Part shown: in pieces, positions 48,401 to 60,762 of the stretch | How the letters are laid out: every line of letters begins with the position of its first letter | Numbering within the stretch: position 1 is the stretch's first letter | Source: Diploscapter coronatus | Taxonomy: Eukaryota; Nematoda; Chromadorea; Rhabditida; Rhabditidae | Reading direction: 5' to 3' | DNA: 64,000 bases | NCBI GenBank assembly: GCA_964036155.1 | Contig: OZ038423.1 | Span: forward strand, 36,843,249 to 36,907,248 | Notes under the pieces: generated by a model | The model's database searches: none | The model's input: the letters and a program-made list of their open reading frames with translations, nothing else | Told to the model about the DNA's origin: nothing | Made by a program: the position numbers and the translations under genes

Positions 48401-51400
48401 CATATTTATGCAGACACTCACATTGACACCGTACATTTCGAGGTCCTGAGCGATTTTGAGGTACTCGAGCATGGCCTGCTCCCGACTGGTGTTCTTGTGG
48501 TCCGCCCACCAAGTCATGATCCGCTTCTCCCATTCGTCAGTGCTCAGCTTGAATTGCCCAATCACACGCTGGGGCAGCAGTCTGAAGAATAACCACTTTT
48601 TTTTTAGCAGAATTCATAATTTCAAATTGATAAAGTATTATACAAATGAAAGACTATGGATTTTTTTTTACAAATGCAATGCATAGTTTGTAAAATTGCA
48701 AAAATTTCATAAGACCGTATTTTATCCATTTTCTCAGCATACCTATCAGCAGTGAGACATCCCTGCTTGTGGGTCTCTGGATTGTAGTCTCCGTATTTGG
48801 CCTGCATGGCGTAACTCGCCAACAGGACGGACGTCTCTGGCGGACAGTAGATCTCATCGGTCAGGATCGCGTCCTTCACTTGTAGGTAGAACAAACGCTA
48901 AAAGTTCAACACATTTATTATCTTCTTCCATTTTGATCTGGCTAAAATCATAAGGACGCATTCATACTTTTTGACATTGACGTCATGAATTTTACACGTA
49001 AAATCGCTTGACATTGGTACGGTGTTAAAAATTTGAACGCGTTCTAAGATAACAAGAAAATATAAAAATACAATTGCTCGAGCTAATGGCAATGTCTTGA
49101 AATTTTCTTTTCGTAATAATGATTCCCATATCTTGTTGACAGATATGAGTTTTGGCAGAATTTGTGCGATGAAGAATTCTTTTCTTGCAAAGTTTTTTCC
49201 CAGTCAAATCTCATATAATTCTTCCATTTTTGGCAGCTGTTTGCTGGTGTTGTTATTTGGTGCATGTATTTATGTGCAGCGCGACTAAGGACCGAATATC
49301 GGTCTCTTTCTCTCGTTCAATTCTTCTCTGCTTTCTGTCTGTCATCATATCAGTTCTTGTTGCTCTCATTAATTTATCATTCGCCCTTATCAGTGCCCTT
49401 GCATAATTGCGCACGGCTTTGCCTTTTCTCCTCTTCCTTTTCTGCCCATTTTCAATCTGCCAACTGCACTGCCCTTCTTCTGCTTGTCTGATAGAGAAAT
49501 GCTGCTTGTGGCAGCTAATCGTTAATAGTTGAATGCACAAAAACAAAGACTAATTATCGACTGACACAGGAAAGCGAAAATCTGGAAATTTAATAAAAAA
49601 AAAACATGACAAAATGAAATGTAATTGGAAAAGATAAATTACATGTCATTCTCTAGTCCTTCTTATTGCATTTCAGGTAATTGTGAAAAAGTAAGACAAG
49701 ACATAGCAAAGTAAATTGGATAGAGGAAGTTTACAAGATTCTCTTTTAGCTCATTGTGTTGCATATCCTGATATTTTGTAATAATTCTCAAATAGCCCAC
49801 AAAAACTCGCGCTGTGAAGTAGTATGAACGTTGGATCTCGAAAACACTCCGGTCAAATATTTTGACGACAACCATCGCTGATTTTATTTGTTGTGTGCAG
49901 TCTGTCATGCGAATGCGAATGCCACGAACATTACGAAGCACTAAATTCGATCGAAAGCAGAGCGCTCCGAAATGACTAAGCGGACAAATTTAGAGATGTT
50001 TTGCATGTGAAGTATTCCCGAATGCTCTTTACAAACGAATAGAGGAAAATGTGGATCGTCGAGCAAATACAAACACACTGCAGTTTGTGCAGTTCTTCTT
50101 TCTAGCGGCTTCTTATTTCCCTTTAGGGGCGCGTTAACAACACAAAGTCTTTCTCTCCTTTCTTTGACCAAATGGATTCCCTCAAATTCACGATTTTGTC
50201 CACAAATCACCTCATTGTCGATTGAGAGCTTGCAAGAAAATCTCAAATTACCAAAAGATCAAGGCGGAAAATAGCAATAAAGAACTGTAAATATTCTCAT
50301 AACTAAATGGAAAAAACTGTAAGATCTTTTAAATTCGCATCATTTTTCTCTTCATCAACTCTGTTCCTTTCTCAAATTAGGGATAGCTTTAGAAAGTCCA
50401 ATTCCTAACTTAAGGAATAAATAAATGAAGATGAGGAAGATGAGTTTACTGACATTTTTAATGATCAATGATGATGATTCTTGATTATTTAGCGCTATAT
50501 CGATTTCTGTACAATTCTTGTCTCTCCTATCGCATAGTAAGTCAGTGATTATTGTGCGAATAAGTCAATATGCAAATTTATTCATTCATAAGCTAGTCCT
50601 CCTCTGCCTCTCTATCAGTGCGGTTTGCTTTTGTTATTGTACGTTTCTCCCTCTTCCCCTCTAATACAAGTCCCGCGAGCAAGCCATTCAGCTGTGATTC
50701 ACAAATATCAATGAGTGTGCAGAGTGCATGTGTGTTTGACTGTTGGGCAATCAGAGAGTGCTCAGTTCAGAGAGACGAGGGCTTCCATGTAAGAAATAAA
50801 CATTCCTTTACGGGTAACTTGCGTTTTGAACCACAAGAATGTTTGTAAAAATGAAATCAAATATTGTGAATTTGGGATAATACAAGGCTTAAATAAAGAA
50901 GATGTATGAAAGAATGATAGATATAGAGGGGTTGTACATTATCCAGATTGCCTAATATAGTGACATTTACAATTTTTGTGGTTACACATTTTGCATCCAG
51001 GGAGAAACTAACCATAGTGACATCCTGAATGATTTCCTCTCCGACGTCTTCCGGATAGAATTTGGCACGGAATCGGAACGACAGGGTTGGCTCCTTCTTC
51101 ACGTCCTGTGACAGCACCTTTTTGTTGAGTTTGAGCCAGGTGGGCAGGCCTGGAATTTGTATTTTTAATTGAAAATGGCAAATTATGCACAGACAAGATG
51201 GACAAGTTTTTGTTATTCCCGTCTTGTTTCCAAAAAGTTAACGTTATTTTCAAGCTTCAACAAGTCATTTTTCATTTGTTTTGAAAATCTAAATAAAAAA
51301 ATATATATTTGAAAAATTCGACCTTTATTGTCAGTGTACTGTAGTCCGAAGTACCAGATTTCCCTGAGATTGACGGTTTTGACGACCTGATCGAAGAGCT

Positions 51401-53096
51401 GCTTGCCTGTCGTGTTCGACTGGATCGCGAATTCCAGCTCCGCGTCCATCGTCGTGACGCGCACATTGATCTGAATCAATCATACTCATCAACATAAACA
51501 GCCCCTATTAGTTCAAAACGGCAATTTGGACAAGTAGTTGCATCGTAGTATCGTTGCATGAAAATAGTATATAGAATTTGTTAGAAACAGTTCTCATCTT
51601 GTACTATTTCGTATGCAAAGATACGACTATTTTTCTAGGTTGCCAGCAAGAACAAGGTCTGAACTTTGAAAATTCCAAGCTTCCAAGCTCAGAACTTCCA
51701 TTCAGCTCTATATTCATAGAAAAGTTCCATTTCACGCTTACATCTGGAGCAGGCACCATTTTACCGTAATTGGCTAATTAGTCCTAAATTAGACTAATCT
51801 TCACTTCCAGAATAAATGCACAATTAAAATAGAGCCGTGTCTGAAATTACTAGTCTCGATATGGAGAGCCGTTGTACTGCAAAAGGGAAAGTGGGGTGGA
51901 GGAACGCGCTATCAAAACCGATAGAAAAGGGAAGGGAAGGGGAAGGGAGGCGAAAAGGATGGAAAGAGAAGACAGGAGGGCTTAGTGAGCAGCCAGTACG
52001 CAACGAATGGAATCGAATGCAAAATGGATGGACGGTGCCTGAAACTCCGCCCACAAAACGGTTTGGCTCGATTTACAACACAAAATGCTAATAGAATGAC
52101 AATCGATATGCCATTTTCAGGAGTGGAGATAATGAGTCAGGCTCAAAACGAATATGTTATTGTAATAGAAAGATTGCCAATTCGTTTTCCTCTATCAAAA
52201 CTCAAATCTCTATCATTCTAAAAATTGATAGCAGTCACAAAGAATCGTCAAAAAATGAATTCTTGTTATCATAAAGAGGTGACAATATGTAATGATTTTA
52301 GCTATCACCAACTCATTTCCCCTTCATAATGCTTTCGAACTCGAAAACTTGATAAAAGTACAAATGAATCGATAGAAGTAATATGAAATAGATGACTCAA
52401 AGATAGCAGTTGACTGTTGAACTGGCAGGTCTCCAGATTTGTCAGTTCGAGACACGGAGGATTAACCCAGAACCAGTTTGTTTGGCGCGAGAAAATCCGC
52501 TATCCGATTCCAAATTGCGTTGCAACTCTGCACGATGGCAGTGTCGATGGCAAAAGGAGCGACAGCATACAAACTCGAGAATTGATAAGGGATTATCATT
52601 CGAAAAAAAGACACAGGAATAAGCGTGTTACTTGGCAAGTCAAAAGTTGGAAGATAAGCAGACAAATGAGAAAGTCCAGAATGTACCATTTTTCGAAAAG
52701 AATTCCAAAAATTTACCGCCTTGGAAAATCCACCAGAATTGGTGGATGGAATTTCCAAGAATTTAATCATTCACTACTTCCCCGCTTCCTCATCGATTTT
52801 TTTATCAAAATTTTCTCATAAAATCTATGCATAATCCATAATTTGACGCCTTGAATGTCAACATTAATCATCGATTAGGAATTTCTCGTTTTGACTTTGT
52901 CACTTATCATTTGAAAACAGAATATAATGTGCCGCGCGCAATTGATCAACTCTTGATTTCGTTTGCGAATGGTAAAAATGCCTGGAACTGCTTTTTGCCA
53001 GCGTGAAATGTGAAGTGAAACTGATCTTATCACTAGTCGCATTTGTTGTGTTATCAGTTGAAGGTTGAAATCGATACTCACCGCTTTTTTGGACAT
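45428..53096 (-). CDS. erm-1: ezrin/radixin/moesin protein
   Basis: Links membrane proteins to cortical actin, typically at apical surfaces. Thirteen exons: 53082-53096, 51323-51470, 51013-51149, 48743-48897, 48422-48581, 48270-48368, 48060-48143, 47593-47772, 47067-47222, 46693-46821, 46227-46392, 45863-45957, 45428-45592. This gives 562 aa, the usual size. The FERM domain runs from residue 6 ([16 protein letters not shown]) to about 297, with [52 protein letters not shown] and [14 protein letters not shown] charged coiled coil follows, then a His-rich linker ([12 protein letters not shown]). The tail [12 protein letters not shown] has the regulatory Thr near residue 543, ending IDQYENM. The short first exon is MSKKA. 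The upstream frame stays open to a splice acceptor, so an extended N-terminus is possible. Introns of 2.1 and 1.6 kb split the FERM start. Confidence 0.98.
48898..51012. other. large intron of the ERM gene
   Basis: 2.1 kb within the FERM coding region. It includes a pyrimidine-rich tract at about 49280-49500. No nested gene, RNA gene or mobile element with clear ends was recognised. Confidence 0.55.
51520..51644. mobile_element. hairpin MITE, TTCGTATG family, copy C
   Basis: The left arm GGCAATTTGGACAAGTAGT and the right arm, reverse-complemented GGCAACCTAGAAAAATAGT, pair, as do TTGCATGAAAATAGTA and TTGCATACGAAATAGTA. Lies in ERM intron 1. Related copies are at 55857-55982 and 57645-57766. 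Confidence 0.6.
51645..53081. other. remaining part of ERM intron 1
   Basis: About 1.4 kb of intron with no coding exon seen. A 38-bp hairpin (TTGGAAAATCCACCA paired with TGGTGGATGGAATTTCCAA) lies at about 52719-52757 and resembles 34918-34978. Confidence 0.5.
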
Positions 53097-53240
53097 GTTG
53101 CAGTTGGGCGATTGGTCTGCTTGTCTGCCGCAGTTGCTGTTGTTGTTGTTGTTGTTGGTGTTAGCTGTAAGAGGAACGGCCCTCGAAGGAGTCGAACCAA
53201 AACTAAATTGCCCGGGCAGTCGCGGTGCCTTGAGGTTGGT
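53082..53240 (-). other. erm-1: first known exon of the ERM gene, possible 48-codon N-terminal extension
   Basis: The exon begins after a strong acceptor (TTTTTTTTTGCAG) and stays open in the ERM frame through all 53 codons. Upstream of MSKKA it would encode TNLKAPRLPGQFSF, then ANTNNNNNNSNC. A start further upstream would add this Asn-rich extension. The MSKKA start gives the standard family N-terminus, so the rest may simply be 5' UTR. Confidence 0.45.
53136..53157. repeat. TTG trinucleotide microsatellite
   Basis: About seven TTG units on the plus strand (CAA/AAC on the sense strand), lying in the ERM 5' exon and reading as an Asn run in the ERM frame. Confidence 0.9.
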
Positions 53241-55856
53241 CTGCAAAAAAAAACTCTAAATAAACTTTGAAAATTTCAAAAATCCTGCAGAAACGATCAT
53301 ACGAAGAAACAAATATTGCAAGGCGAGTTATGCAAAGTACCGAGTAAATGAAGAGGCAGACAGGGAACGCGAATGAATATGAAAATGGAAGGTATGAGGA
53401 AATGCCGCTGCAGGAAGGGAAAATGAAGACGATTTTTTGCGACTCAATCATTTCGAGAAGGAGAACGAAAAACGAGAAGCCAATCCACAAGACAAGAGAA
53501 AAGCCAAGATATGCATTACAAATCAGTGGAGTGGGAGATGAATTGATCCACGCGCAAAGCAGAAGAAGAAACAAAAAATGAAGAGAAGAGAGGATTGGAA
53601 TATACAGGTTGAAGGGGACGAAAAAGTCGAAAGCAGTAAAATAGCAGAGAGGCAATCACACAACGACAATCTCTTGAACGAGTGCGCGGGCATGAAATCA
53701 ACGAAACCATCCGTAAATGTGAGAGATGACTTTTCGAAGGATGGGGGCAATGTTGAAAGATGGGATGAATCAGAATCAGAATCACACAGTCGAAGAATGA
53801 GGTGTGAGAACACACGAGTGAGAAGATTGAAGAATCTGTTGGAGAAGTGATATGTGAGAGATGTTTCGGGATGATGGGTGTGATGAGCAAGTGGTTGTGC
53901 GATTCTGAGAGACTGCATGGGGGAAAGGGGCAATTGTGGAGAGAGACACAGGGAGGGGGACTCATCTCGCACACAGCAGACCGTTTCGGCGCCTTGGGCC
54001 CCGCACGGCGATTCGATCGATAGTTAGGGAAAGGGAAGCGATGTGGGAAAGAATAGGAATGGAGAGAGAGGAAGAGAGCGAGGAGGAGGAGGCGAGAGGA
54101 CAGACGAAAATGAAAATACGCGAGGGAAAAACGGACAAGCCGACGACGCAACGAAACGCGAGCGGGATAAAAGAGGCGAGGAAAGGACGAAACGGTGCAG
54201 CAGCAGCAGCAGAACGACTGACTGATGACCGAAGCGATTAACGCTCATCTAGCAAAGATGAAAATATGTTGAGTATCCACATATAAACAATGCATAAAAA
54301 GCATCATGATGATTTGATAGGTCTCTTGTGCCTATCTTTCTGCTAAATGAGGCCTAATCTCGCAAGAAATTAATTTCATAAAAGTCGGAGATAAATACAA
54401 CTGAGATCGACATGATAATAATAATTCACCAGCTAAATGATAGCTTATTGCTATTGTCGTTTAGAAGTGTCATGAAAGAAAATTGAAATTATCGAATTTC
54501 TAGGAGCAAATAGGAAATTCAGGCGATAAAGATATAGAATATCTGCGAAACATGATATATGATAAGGTGAGGCGATAATTACGCTATACTATGTCTCTTC
54601 GACAAATAAAAAGAGGCGGCAAAAAGCTGAACGTCAATGGCGCGCTTTGCTGACTTGCAGTTTTGAACAGTTGTCTTCGTTCGTTTATCTCTTTCGAATC
54701 TCTCCAATCCCCGCACTATCTCCATCTGCTTTATTCTTTGGGCGCCAATTTTCTTTGAAAAGGCGCTAGCGGCAATGCGCCTAGCCTACTATTGAATGAC
54801 TGTATGAAATACGGAATATAACTGTTAGAAGAAAGAGAATGAAAGAAGGAAAGTCATTGAAAAAGTGAAGAAGAGGAAGAAGCGATAGACAGGTGAGAGG
54901 GAGTTTGGAAGAAGTCAAGGATGATGGCTTAGGTAATCAAATCAAATGAAGCTACAACAATTGCACTGTTTCGATAGATGAGGACGATACGATTATGTCT
55001 TCATACAAGCTATGTTAGACAAGGAGAAAGTACATGAGTCATGAAGCTCAAACGAAGCTAAATCCGAGCTTTCATGCTATTTTTAACTGGACTTCATGAA
55101 GAACTATGATGAAAATTATACGAATAGGGATTTTTCAAGTTGACCTTCAAAGCGTTGAAAGGTAAACAACTGTTTGAATTTAGATTCCCTCTCCATGGTA
55201 TTTCTCGATGAACTTCATGAAGCTCTGATAAGAATTATACGATCAGCACTTATGAGATTTAAATTCTGAGCTATAAAAAAGTATAAGTGCTGGACCTAGA
55301 AGGAACGATATCAAGCTAATAGCAATATGCATGCAAATCTCAAATTTAACTTATTGTTGATGAAGTTCAGATTCAAACGAAATTGATGCGGCGATGATAT
55401 ACGAATAACACAGAAATTAGTCTCGTCGATTGCGAACAAAGTCGGCGGGTCAGGTTGAGAGAAATTAGAGGCGACTGCGCATATATGACATTGCAGAGGC
55501 AGAGGCTGCAAGAAATCCTTGATATGACATACAGATATAGGCAGAGACAGACAGGGAAGGGAGAAAGAATGCGTTCAGCAGTAGCATGGCCCTGAGACAG
55601 GCACTGTAGAGAAGAAGGGATGAAAGAGAGATGGAAAAACTCGAGTTGGAAGAGAGGGGATTACAAATAGCCACTGCTGCCCAAAGGATATATCCAATTG
55701 GAATTGATCCGAGAGAGAAAACGAGAACCGAAGACTTTACAGTTCGTTGTTGACAGTCGGGGATCGGATCCCGACATTCGATATGCGAGAATCGAGGACT
55801 GTTGAGGATTTATAGCCCGAAATCGCTATCGCTGAAGATCAGCACACAAAACTTGT

Positions 55857-55982
55857 AAGCTGCATAACATTCAAGACCTCACGACATGCGAAATAATGCG
55901 GGAAAAGAAATCCTACCACCAAATACCCTACCCAAGCCATACACCATTTCGCATGTCTTGAGATCTTGATGTCGTGCGGCTT
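55857..55982. mobile_element. hairpin MITE, TTCGTATG family, copy B
   Basis: About 40-bp inverted arms: left AAGCTGCATAACATTCAAGA, then GACATGCGAAATAATG; right arm reverse-complemented AAGCCGCACGACATCAAGAT, then GACATGCGAAATGGT. About 33 of 40 bases agree. No coding capacity. Confidence 0.7.
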
Positions 55983-56599
55983 CCGAATAGCCGTCAATTT
56001 AAAGTAAATTTACTAGAAATCATGAATGTGTTTAAAGAGTGGAACTTCGGATATTCGATTATGAAGGCAAACGTTTCATTAGGATCTTTATTAAAGTCAA
56101 AATCAAAGAATAGCACTGCCAAGAATATTCCTAGAAGGAGATCTCCCCTTCGAGTATATTTGCTGCGAATTTTTGGAGTTCTTCGCAAATCATTTATGTT
56201 TAAAATGAAGCATCGACAATCTGTGATCTCATAGGAATTTCATAATGTCATTCAATTCAACATAATCTTGGTAAGTTTAAATGTGCAATTAGCACAAAGA
56301 ATTCATCATTATTATACAGAAAAAATCTTTACTCTTTGCAAATCTTAAAATTCGACAGGCGATTTTGTGAAGTGACCATTTGTGTTATCTGCAATTACGG
56401 TATTACACATTGAGCAATGAATTGCAACGAAGTCATGACATTTTACAGACAAAATAAAATAGAATAGATATACAACAACAATAAAGTGTTACAAGACTAG
56501 AGATTGCTTAAAAGTGGTAATCGATAACCCGTTTAGTTGGTATAAGCTCAGATTTAATACTATGATTTTTATGATAGAAGAAGTGTAGCTTCTGTCCGA

Positions 56600-56665
56600 A
56601 CAATCAAGAGAATCAATCTTAACAAATTTGAACATGCAGATTAACGGATCGTCTCTTATAAGTTG
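56600..56665. repeat. dispersed repeat family 2, copy 2
   Basis: Diverged copy of the 37045-37110 segment, lying just after the tetraspanin stop codon on the transcribed strand. Confidence 0.45.
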
Positions 56666-56803
56666 GCAATATTTCAATGATTCAAGGTCCCAATTACCCT
56701 TAGATGGTTCAATTATTATTATGCAATACACATCTTGCTTGCTCAACTTGACATCATCATTTTCTTAATTCTTCGAACAAACGATTGAAGAGCATCCTGA
56801 CTA

Positions 56804-59245
56804 TTATTTCTTGATCAATCTCGCGTACCATGAGCTCATCGCACAAGGAATCATCTGAAAAACATTTATATATGACACTTCACGTCGAGATCGAGGAGAA
56901 CTCATTCAGGTAAATTGACTGAGCAAATATTGTCACGAATTAGTCGAGCATGAGCGAAATTACAGGAATCAGGTATAGTGAAGTTTGAAAATATGAGAAT
57001 GTGCAATATGTTGAACTCATCTCTCCTTTCAACGTACCGTTAATCGGTGAGAAAGTCGATATTCATGTAGCAATTAGAAATCGAACTTGGAGCGAAATAG
57101 TGAATCGTGTAGAAGAGAAACGAAACGAGTGATGCAATTTTTGAATATCGACGTTCTCTTCAATCAATAATAGGTATTTTCCCTTTTACATCTACACAAA
57201 CGAAATACGCAGCATTTTCACGATTTTTATAAAATTAATTTAGCAGTACCTGCACAAAACTGTTGGCAATTGACAACCATGCGGCTGCACCCATCACATG
57301 TAGCAAATCATTGAGGAATATTTCATAGCAGGTATCTGTGTAGATTAGTCCTGGGGAGATCTGATCATCAGATGACAAGTCCACCGCCAAGCATTCCTTT
57401 ACTCTTGATGGAAAGCAACTGAAATATCATTTTCATCAGAAAGCTATCCTTGTATTCAGAGCTGCCCACAGGTATTGAAACATCTTCCATGCACCTCTAT
57501 GTGATATTCAAAATTTTCGTACCTCCTACCTGTCAACTATAAATAGGCAAATTTATAGTACTTTTTGTCTACCTTCTATAGTTAAGGCTTAGTTTCGTAA
57601 CTGTGCCTTACCTGTGGGCAGGTCTATGTGTAATGATTGACTATTTGGAAATCGCACGGCATTCAAGACATGTGAAATAGTGTTTGGTTTGGGTAAGGTC
57701 TTCTTGGGTAGTAGGGTCTCTTTTCTAATACTATTTCGTATGTCTTGAATGTCATGTGGTTTCCAAGTTGCCATAATGATTTATACCATGAAGAGGGAAG
57801 TTGCTGTTTCTCGCCGGTCTCGTTCTTCTCGTGCATGAACCATTTCGTGGTTCGCCACACGTGGAAATCGTCGGTGCCATTCACCCCGCAACATTTGAAC
57901 TTAATAAATCAAATAAAATGCAATTTGTCCAAGTTCTTTATGAATTATTGACACAACAATGCATTGACTTAGAATTTCGGCCAAAGGATGAAAAACTCGA
58001 AATTTCGAGTAAAGAGCAAAGAGTAGGTGTGCGTAGGATGGGAATTTCGCAAATGCATTTACTAAATTTCCTGACTCCATAAAACTATTATCTTGTTCAA
58101 ATAAATCAAAATGTAGAAGAGAAAAATTCTAATGATGTAGATTTTTAAAATAGGCTGAAACTCGACTCATTTGCTAACTCCTGACCGAATCCCTCGATTC
58201 TTCAATACAAACTGCAATCTACCGCAAAGTAGCTTCTTCCAGTTTTACGAAGAGGAAAACCGCCTACTATAATGACGCAGCGAAAGGAATTTCAAACCTA
58301 CATTCGATTGAAGCTGATCCCAGGCGTTCGTGACCTTCTCCATGTCGTGAGTACCGTATAATTCCCGTAGTGAAGTTAGCATTTTCAAATTTAGTGGTAT
58401 GTAATTTATCACCTAAAGTTTCAATCGTTGTCAAAATTTGAATTCGTACAAACCTGATATCGGAATACGAAGCCCATAATGCCTCCGATAAAAAGCATCA
58501 CGAAAATAACAACAGAAGCGATGGCAGACTGGAATTTTCTATAGACATTGCGCATAAAACGCGAGAAAAACTTACCGAATAAACTCCACACCGCAGCTCT
58601 TTGCAAAGAGTGTAGATAGAAATAAGATGGTTTACGATGGCAATCACTGATACAATCAGCAGAATGCGGGCGACGTCCACATAGAGTGATGGCGAGAGAA
58701 GTTCAGCGTATTGAGCATGAGTGATTAGTAACCAACTCGCATACGATATACAACATATTGAGAAGGCCTTTAAAGATGGTGTTTAATTTGATTTTTGCAT
58801 ATCATTGGGATTATCAGGAAGTTCATATCAGGATGAAGATATCCCACTCCTTCAAAGGTCACAAGTAAAAGAGCTTATAGAAAAAGACACCGGCTAGGAA
58901 AAGATCAATTTTTCTAAGAAATAGTATGAGGAAGCAAGAGAAGAAGAAAAAAACCGATGTCTTTTTCTAGGAGCCTTTCCAGTAGGATGTCTTTTATAAT
59001 TTCGGATATCCTTGGAAATGTCCTTTCAGGCGACGTCTTTTAGAAACAGCTTTTTCAACATTTAGTTCGAAATCATACGACATTCGAAGAATCACAGATA
59101 AAAATCATTTGATCAAATTTTAGCTATTTTAAATGATAAATCCAAGTTTAGGACTTACAATTGCGACTAGACTAACGAGAAAGAATGTGCATTTGATGGA
59201 TCTGCCAATGGCGCCATATGCCGACCACCTGCCGAAAGAACCCAT
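56804..59245 (-). CDS. tetraspanin
   Basis: Four-helix membrane organiser. Seven exons: 59159-59245, 58576-58767, 58454-58528, 58302-58412, 57787-57899, 57250-57418, 56804-56854. This gives 265 aa, typical. Start [14 protein letters not shown]. Helix 1 runs across FFLVSLVAI and AFSICCIS, helix 2 is [18 protein letters not shown], helix 3 is [20 protein letters not shown]. The large extracellular loop has the hallmark [12 protein letters not shown] (Cys158/159), LPSSCC (193/194), Cys202 and YTDTCYE (223), six cysteines in all. Helix 4 is [19 protein letters not shown], with a short tail YARLIKK. Potential N-glycosylation at NGT and NET. Between helices 2 and 3 it has CKELRCG rather than the usual GCCGA. 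The frame is open before the ATG, so an earlier start is possible. The subfamily is not identified. Confidence 0.9.
57051..57125. repeat. dispersed repeat, copy 2
   Basis: Matches 25280-25360 in the same orientation; lies in the last tetraspanin intron (56855-57249). Confidence 0.8.
57645..57766. mobile_element. hairpin MITE, TTCGTATG family, copy A
   Basis: Best copy. Left arm TTGGAAATCGCACGGCATTC, AAGACATGTGAAATAGT; right arm reverse-complemented TTGGAAACCACATGACATTC, AAGACATACGAAATAGT. It lies in the tetraspanin intron only about 20 bp after the donor of exon 57787-57899. Confidence 0.8.
58878..58969. repeat. hairpin repeat in tetraspanin intron 1
   Basis: End arms TAGAAAAAGACACCGG and CCGATGTCTTTTTCTA pair. 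The centre (TTTTTCTAAGAAATAGTATG) shares its core with 12776-12842 and about 9228-9290. Confidence 0.65.
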
Positions 59246-60762
59246 ACCAAACGGCAATATGGTATAGCTAAATAGTATCGAATGGTAACGATTAAAGGGC
59301 AAATAACATCGATAGGAAGGAAATGGGAATGACAAAATGGACGAAAGCGAATGGCAGCAAGAAATCAATCGAAGACGCGCAGATCTAATTCAACGTCGTC
59401 ATGACACAGACACACTCACACGTAGAGGAAACGGGTTTGCCAATAGGGAATTTGAGGAGAGATCGAGTGAAAGTCGGCAGAATTGCAGAGAAGCACATAT
59501 ACAGACAAACAGATGAATATCTTAGTAAAGCTGCGCGCAGCTTTCAGCACTTATCTAGGGTCAGCTTATATATTTATTTCCCCCAGAATCGCAGATGCAA
59601 AGCGATAAAATTCCTCAGCTGACTATTTATTTGTCATAGATATTCGATTGGGAGAAAAACAAGAACTCATCGAATCGAGCGGAAGTATTTTGTCAGCAAT
59701 TTCTGGGATTACACCATTCCCGATTTTCAAGGCCTTTTCGAAAAATCGATTGAAACTTCAGAGAAAACGGATTCAAAATAACAGTCGCCAATCACTCCCA
59801 GACGTAAATGGCCGCAGGCATGCGGAAAACGATGAAAATTAGGTAAATTGGGAGAGGTAATGAGAAGGAGGATGCAGAGAAAGTGAGGGACGACTGAGAA
59901 ATAGCGAGGACAAAGCGACCGGTCTGTGTCCCTTTCTGCATTTCCATTTCACATTCAGAAACGATGCTGCTGAAGCCTAAAGTTGCAGCAGTTGCGCCGT
60001 TTCTCGATTTCAAAGAATAACGTATATTGATAGAGAGTCGAGTAGCAGCAAATTGGTAATAGTGTAATAGGAAAGGCCAGATTTTTTCTGACTTCGATTG
60101 AAGTTACTAAATTTATTCAGACTTTTTCGACGACGACGAAGGCGATAAAAATACACTGACAGAGAGAGAGGCGCTTTCAGGCTTGAAATAGGGGTGAACA
60201 GTAAATGAGAAAACTGCTTTATTTACTTATCGAAATGTGTCAATTCGGTGAAAATTGCTTGAGGCTGGATAAGAAATTTGAGAAAACGAGTGTGTGTGTG
60301 TGTGTATGGAAAATCAATTCTTAGGTGGGAAGGGAATGAACAGGTAATTGACATGGAAATGAAAAGGAAAAGAAAAGTCAACTGACAGACTCTGACTCTG
60401 CAGCAACAGCAGAGGTTAGGTTGACAGTACCTCACCTTGCTGTGAGACTCGTTATACTTGTCGAAAAGTCAAGCAGAAAGTCGACAGACAGTCAGAGAGA
60501 TACAAAGTGTTTGCAACTAGTTGACTCAAACAAAATGAGGAAAGAGGAAAGAATTTCCTCCCACCAATACACAGAAAAGCAGAACATTCCCTTCTCATCT
60601 CGTCATTATTACAGGCATCTTAGTCAAAAATGATCAAAAGTTCAACTTGCTAAAAATGACGAAAAATAAACTCAGGCCTTGTTACGTGATAACTTGAACT
60701 CGAAATTATAAATGGGTTCGAGATTAAAGTTGAAGCTGCAAAAGCTCTAGAAAATTGAAATA
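59246..60762. other. intergenic region between the SAXO gene and the tetraspanin
   Basis: 1.5 kb with no conserved coding. A GT microsatellite lies at 60290-60305. The SAXO 3' UTR and the tetraspanin promoter should be here; a possible AATAAA polyadenylation signal (TTTATT on the plus strand) is near 60218. Confidence 0.5.
60290..60305. repeat. GT dinucleotide microsatellite
   Basis: Eight GT units in intergenic sequence. Confidence 0.9.

Larger units (their letters stand above)
53241..56803. other. 5' region of the ERM gene and intergenic space to the tetraspanin
   Basis: 3.6 kb. It has a purine-rich plus strand at about 53340-54230, whose complement gives long Ser/Leu/Phe/Pro frames without domains. 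It also has an imperfect duplication (ACTTCATGAAG followed by AATTATACGA) at about 55089-55135 and 55209-55246, and a hairpin MITE at 55857-55982. The ERM promoter and upstream exon should lie in the left half, the tetraspanin 3' UTR at the right end. Confidence 0.5.

Noticed and set aside
53170..53200. tRNA-like B-box GGTTCGACTCC on the minus strand
   Set aside because: No A box at the right distance and no cloverleaf. The motif is within the ERM 5' exon.
53516..54151. 211-codon open frame on the minus strand upstream of the ERM gene
   Set aside because: Same compositional artefact. Overlapping frames in the same tract are also open, and none has recognisable similarity.
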